This document shows, piece after piece, positions 61,040 to 64,000 of a stretch of DNA of 64,000 bases; position 1 is the stretch's first letter; each line of letters begins with the position of its first letter. The stretch is from Lysobacterales bacterium (GTDB lineage: Bacteria; Pseudomonadota; Gammaproteobacteria; Xanthomonadales; SZUA-5): assembly GCA_022841325.1 (NCBI GenBank), contig JALHRS010000013.1:21650-85649 (forward strand). The letters run 5' to 3'. The translations under genes and the position numbers were made by a program. The notes under the pieces are model-generated. The model ran no database searches and was not told the DNA's origin. It saw only the letters and a list, made by a program, of their open reading frames with translations.

Positions 61040-61973
61040 ACGGCCGTCCGCGGTCGATCTCGGGATCGGGGCTTGCTGCCAGGGCCCTGATCCCGCGCTG
61101 GCGAATCAACTCGGCCAGACCGTGCATCAGCGTTTCGCGGGCATCGCTCTTGCGCCACAGCAGCCCCAGTTGCCGGCTGGGCGCCGGATCCTGGAAGGGG
61201 CGCAGCACCACGTTGTCGTTGTTGGCCACCGGCGGCATGACCGCGAGCTTGGGTAACAGGGTCAGGCCGACATTGGCAGCCACCATCTGTCGCAGCGTTT
61301 CCAGGCTGGTGGCTCGAAAGCCGCCGCGCTCGGTGCCGCCACCCAGTTTGCACAGGGACAGGGCGTGGGCCCGCATGCAATGGCCTTCTTCCAGCAGCAG
61401 CACCTCGCGGTTGCGCAGATCGCCGATCTCGATCGGCCCCGGGAACTCGGTTGCGCGCTCGCGTGGCAGCGCGAGCAGGAAAGGCTCATCGAACAACTCG
61501 GCAACACTCAATGAGTCGCTCCCGGCCGGCAGGGCAAGAACGACCGCGTCAAGCTCGCCGCGCTCCAGCTGGGCCTGCAGATCTTCAGTCTTTTCCTCGA
61601 TCAGCAGCAGCTCCAGCTTGGGGAAACGCTCACGCAAGGCTGGTATCACATGCGGCAGCAGATAGGGTCCGAGTGTGGGAAACATGCCCAGCCGAAGGCT
61701 GCCGGCCTCCGGGTCTCGAGCGCCGCGCGCCAGTTCGCGCATGGCGTCGACTTCCCGCAGCACCGCCCGAGCCCGCGCAACGATCGCTTCGCCGGTAGCG
61801 GTGAGCAGCACGGCCCGCGGCTGGCGCTCGAAGATCTGGACGCCGAGTTCTTCTTCGAGCTTCTTGATCTGCGTCGATAGCGTAGGCTGGCTGGCAAAGG
61901 ATGCTTCCGCCGCGCGGCCAAAATGCTTGTGATCCGCCAATGCCACCAGATACTTCAGATCACGCAGATTCAT
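61026..61973 (-). CDS. oxyR: LysR-type hydrogen peroxide sensor OxyR
   Basis: A 315-residue LysR regulator. The helix-turn-helix is at residues 1-60 (LKYLVALADHKHFGRAAEASF, QPTLSTQIKKLEEELGVQIFE). The redox pair lies in LLEEGHCMRAHALSLCKLGG, with two Cys nine positions apart, the spacing of the peroxide-sensing Cys199/Cys208 of E. coli OxyR. That spacing separates it from ordinary LysR proteins. It is divergent from the Pycsar-effector-like gene across about 200 bases. Confidence 0.9.
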   Translation of the reverse strand: MNLRDLKYLVALADHKHFGRAAEASFASQPTLSTQIKKLEEELGVQIFERQPRAVLLTATGEAIVARARAVLREVDAMRELARGARDPEAGSLRLGMFPTLGPYLLPHVIPALRERFPKLELLLIEEKTEDLQAQLERGELDAVVLALPAGSDSLSVAELFDEPFLLALPRERATEFPGPIEIGDLRNREVLLLEEGHCMRAHALSLCKLGGGTERGGFRATSLETLRQMVAANVGLTLLPKLAVMPPVANNDNVVLRPFQDPAPSRQLGLLWRKSDARETLMHGLAELIRQRGIRALAASPDPEIDRGRPYGPA

Positions 61974-62171
61974 GGCTGGCCGCCGTTCCGGGGGAGAGCC
62001 GAAGAGCGGGATCCGGACGACTCCACGGACAGGGCTCTTTTCTAGTCAACATCAATCGGGCTGCACCTGCAATCCCCGGGCCGGTCCTCACCCCTGCGCC
62101 GGCAGGCACAAGGGCAAGGCACTGCATCCGGGGCGTGCGGGTTTAGACTAGGGCCAAATACGGAGAGAAAC

Positions 62172-62756
62172 ATGAGCGACGTCACCAACCCGTCGAGCAT
62201 TCCTGCCAAGTCTCATATCGGCACGCGCGAGCACTTCCAGGGCATTCTCGGGCGCAACACGGCTGATTATTCGATCATGTCGGCTCAGCGCCACCACATC
62301 CAGCTCAGCCGGATGGCTGATGCCAAGGCCAACATCATCATCACCGTGTCTTCCATCGTGCTCACGATCGCAATGGGACGACTTAATGATCCGGAGCTGC
62401 GCCTGAGCATGCTCACGCTCGCAGCCTTCTCGCTCGCGGCCCTGCTGATGGCCATACTCGCGGTGCTTCCGAAGTACCGGCCCCTGCGACTGGAAGATCC
62501 CAAGCATCTCCCCGATTATTTCAACATCATGTTCTTCGGCCACTTTTCGGAAATTCCCAGAGAAGAATTCTGCCGTCTGTGGGCCGACGCGCTGCGTACG
62601 GATGCGGCGGTTTACGAGAACTGGACCAATGATCTCTACTCCATGGGCACCTATCTGGCGCGGCACAAGTATCGCTATCTGCGCTTCAGCTATGTCTTCT
62701 TCCTGACCGGTTTTGTGATCGCGGCGATCGAGCAGGTCTCACGCTTCACCTTTTGA
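62172..62756 (+). CDS. Pycsar-effector-like (DUF5706/PycTM) membrane protein
   Basis: A 194-residue protein. Soluble N-terminus (GILGRNTADYSIMSAQRHHIQ), then the characteristic SRMADAKANIIITVSSIVLTI entering the first membrane helix, a second helix near residues 77-97 (LTLAAFSLAALLMAILAVL), a cytoplasmic helical part (YFNIMFFGHFSEIPREEF, NDLYSMGTYLARHKYRYLRFS) and a third hydrophobic helix near the end (YVFFLTGFVIAAIEQV). This matches my recollection of the PycTM/DUF5706 effector of Pycsar antiphage systems. No cyclic-nucleotide cyclase gene is adjacent. Co-directional with a VOC gene 12 bases downstream. Confidence 0.75.
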   Translation: MSDVTNPSSIPAKSHIGTREHFQGILGRNTADYSIMSAQRHHIQLSRMADAKANIIITVSSIVLTIAMGRLNDPELRLSMLTLAAFSLAALLMAILAVLPKYRPLRLEDPKHLPDYFNIMFFGHFSEIPREEFCRLWADALRTDAAVYENWTNDLYSMGTYLARHKYRYLRFSYVFFLTGFVIAAIEQVSRFTF

Positions 62757-62768
62757 GGATGGTTTTGC

Positions 62769-63551
62769 ATGCGGCTGGGACCGATAGCCGGGGCGACTTT
62801 GATCGTGCCCGATCTGCAACAGGCGCTGGTCGCCTACGTTGAGCAACTGCAACTGCGTCAGCTGACACGGGAGCGCGTGCCGCGCCAGCGCGCACTGGAC
62901 CTTGGCGATACCGCCCTGATCGACGCGCCCTCGGCCACCTTGGCCCTCGCCAATGATGCTCCGGTCAGCCTGACGCTGATCGAGGTGCCTGGCGCGTTGC
63001 CTTTGCCCGAGTCCGGCATGCGCGGCTGGTGGCAGCTGATTCTTGTCGTTGCGGATCCTGAATCTGCTGTCCGTTCTCTGTCGACCCGTCACTGGGCACC
63101 GCAGGATCTGGCGGATGCCGGAAGCTGCAGCTTCACCGGGCCGGCGGGTGAGCGGATCGTGCTGCGCCGGTCATCCACCGGACACTGCGATCACGCCAGC
63201 GCGGAGCGCCGACCGGCACTGCTGGGCGCCGGTCTGAGGGTGGCAGATCTGGCGACCTCCATCGGTTTCTATCAGGGTCTGGGGCTGGTCAGTGGATCAC
63301 ACCAGGCGTCCCAGTTGCCGCAAACCGGGGAGAGCGAGCCCGCGCGCGGCCTCGGCGAACTTCGTGGCGAGCAGCGCATCGAGTTCATCCGGGCGCTGTC
63401 GGCCGTCCCGCGTGATCCCGGCCTGCATCTGGGCCTGCGCCTGATCAGCTTTGCCCGCAGCGAGCGCTCCGGGCGGCGTCTGCTCGCGGCTGATGACCCC
63501 AGCGCCCGGATTCTGGCGGGCCCGGATCACGAGGCCATCGAACTGGTCTGA
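62769..63551 (+). CDS. VOC-superfamily (glyoxalase-like) protein
   Basis: A 260-residue protein made of two VOC halves. The first begins IAGATLIVPDLQQALVAYVEQLQLR and ends at GPAGERIVLRR. The second begins LGAGLRVADLATSIGFYQGLGL and ends with AGPDHEAIELV. VOC proteins bind a metal and serve as lyases, dioxygenases or resistance proteins; the ligands are not complete enough to name the reaction. Likely co-transcribed with the upstream Pycsar-like gene. Confidence 0.85.
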   Translation: MRLGPIAGATLIVPDLQQALVAYVEQLQLRQLTRERVPRQRALDLGDTALIDAPSATLALANDAPVSLTLIEVPGALPLPESGMRGWWQLILVVADPESAVRSLSTRHWAPQDLADAGSCSFTGPAGERIVLRRSSTGHCDHASAERRPALLGAGLRVADLATSIGFYQGLGLVSGSHQASQLPQTGESEPARGLGELRGEQRIEFIRALSAVPRDPGLHLGLRLISFARSERSGRRLLAADDPSARILAGPDHEAIELV

Positions 63552-63563
63552 GGGCGCCGCGGC

Positions 63564-64000
63564 TCAGGATTGCGCCTTCAACATCGCGCCGATTTCGCCG
63601 ACCGTCATCGGATGGGCCAGGTGATAGCCCTGGGCCATATCGCAGCCCATGCCCTGCAGCAGGGTCAGCGCCTCGGCATCCTCGACGCCCTCAGCCACGG
63701 CGCGCATGTCCAGATGATGGGCCAGATCAACCATGGCCCGGACCAGCTGACAGGCGCGGCTGTCACCGGCCATCGGCGTGACGAAGGACTGGTCGATCTT
63801 GAGTTCGGTGGCGGGAAAGTGCTTGAGATAGGTGAAGGAGGAATAGCCTTGACCGAAGTCGTCGATGGCGATCTCGACGCCGATCGCGCGCAGATGCTGC
63901 AGTGACACGCTGCTGAGTTCGGGGTCTTCCATGACCGCGGTTTCGGTCACCTCCAGCATCAGGCTGGTCGGCGGAATGTCCCAGATCGCCAGTGCCCCGG
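63564..64000 (-). CDS. EAL-domain protein, C-terminal part (5' end beyond window)
   Basis: The visible 144 residues are the end of an EAL cyclic-di-GMP phosphodiesterase domain: LEVTETAVMED, AIDDFGQGYSSFTYLKHFPATELKIDQSFV (the DDFG metal motif), VAEGVEDAEALTLL and GCDMAQGYHLAHPM. The first EAL signature and any GGDEF or sensor domain lie outside. The conserved residues seen suggest an active enzyme. Confidence 0.9.
   Translation of the reverse strand, partial: GALAIWDIPPTSLMLEVTETAVMEDPELSSVSLQHLRAIGVEIAIDDFGQGYSSFTYLKHFPATELKIDQSFVTPMAGDSRACQLVRAMVDLAHHLDMRAVAEGVEDAEALTLLQGMGCDMAQGYHLAHPMTVGEIGAMLKAQS

Overview
The window reads as chromosomal, GC-rich DNA from a gammaproteobacterium of the Xanthomonadales/Lysobacterales type, or a close uncultured relative. 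The reasons are the gene order pyrC'-pyrB-pyrR-ruvX-yqgE ... tonB-gshB-pilGHIJ-chpABC (recalled from Pseudomonas and xanthomonads), a Pil-Chp cluster without pilK, a divergent thiE/rubredoxin pair, and secreted proteins with a short aromatic-F-E motif. No tRNA, rRNA, CRISPR, prophage or intact insertion sequence was found.

Layout. (1) 1-12.3 kb is housekeeping with repeat-filled gaps: a partial HAMP sensor, nupC, a ribokinase, an orphan SxtJ-family protein, gltX, glnE, alr, a small unknown protein and thiE. (2) 12.4-17.4 kb: rubredoxin, a TonB-dependent receptor, an ECF sigma factor whose downstream Ser/Thr kinase partner is a broken remnant, and a secreted beta-helix-type protein. (3) 17.7-22.0 kb: an overlapping leftward operon yqgE-ruvX-pyrR-pyrB-pyrC'-lipoprotein. 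The dihydroorotase-like protein has lost its metal ligands. (4) 22.3-25.7 kb: a secreted DUF1800/DUF1501 pair sitting inside an otherwise conserved block. (5) 26-41.6 kb: tonB-gshB on the minus strand, then pilG, pilH, pilI, pilJ, a 2424-residue ChpA with four recognisable Hpt motifs, chpB and chpC. This is the chemosensory system for type IV pilus twitching and cAMP control. (6) 41.6-50.9 kb: holA-nadD-rsfS-rlmH-maf-rng-yhdP. RsfS carries a long Lys/Ala pentapeptide-repeat tail. (7) 50.9-58.7 kb: an exopolysaccharide export/control operon (PHP phosphatase, Wza, Wzc-type tyrosine kinase) followed by a membrane J-domain protein, a TPR protein and a duplicated FecR-like Cys-motif protein. No glycosyltransferase is present in the window. 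(8) 58.9-64 kb: NTF2-like protein and sugar kinase, an exported protein with oxyR, a Pycsar-effector-like membrane protein with a VOC protein, and the end of an EAL protein.

The most unusual non-coding signal is a set of intergenic heptanucleotide arrays. Five genes (nupC, ribokinase, sxtJ-like, glnE, tonB) have an uninterrupted 7-nt-periodic tract that starts at the first base after the stop codon. The unit differs between genes, but every array is purine- or G-rich on the coding strand. Two further arrays are joined by a shared spacer to the same REP-like palindrome, so the arrays appear to belong to composite repeat elements. Several REP-like families in the same gaps show compensatory changes in their stems.
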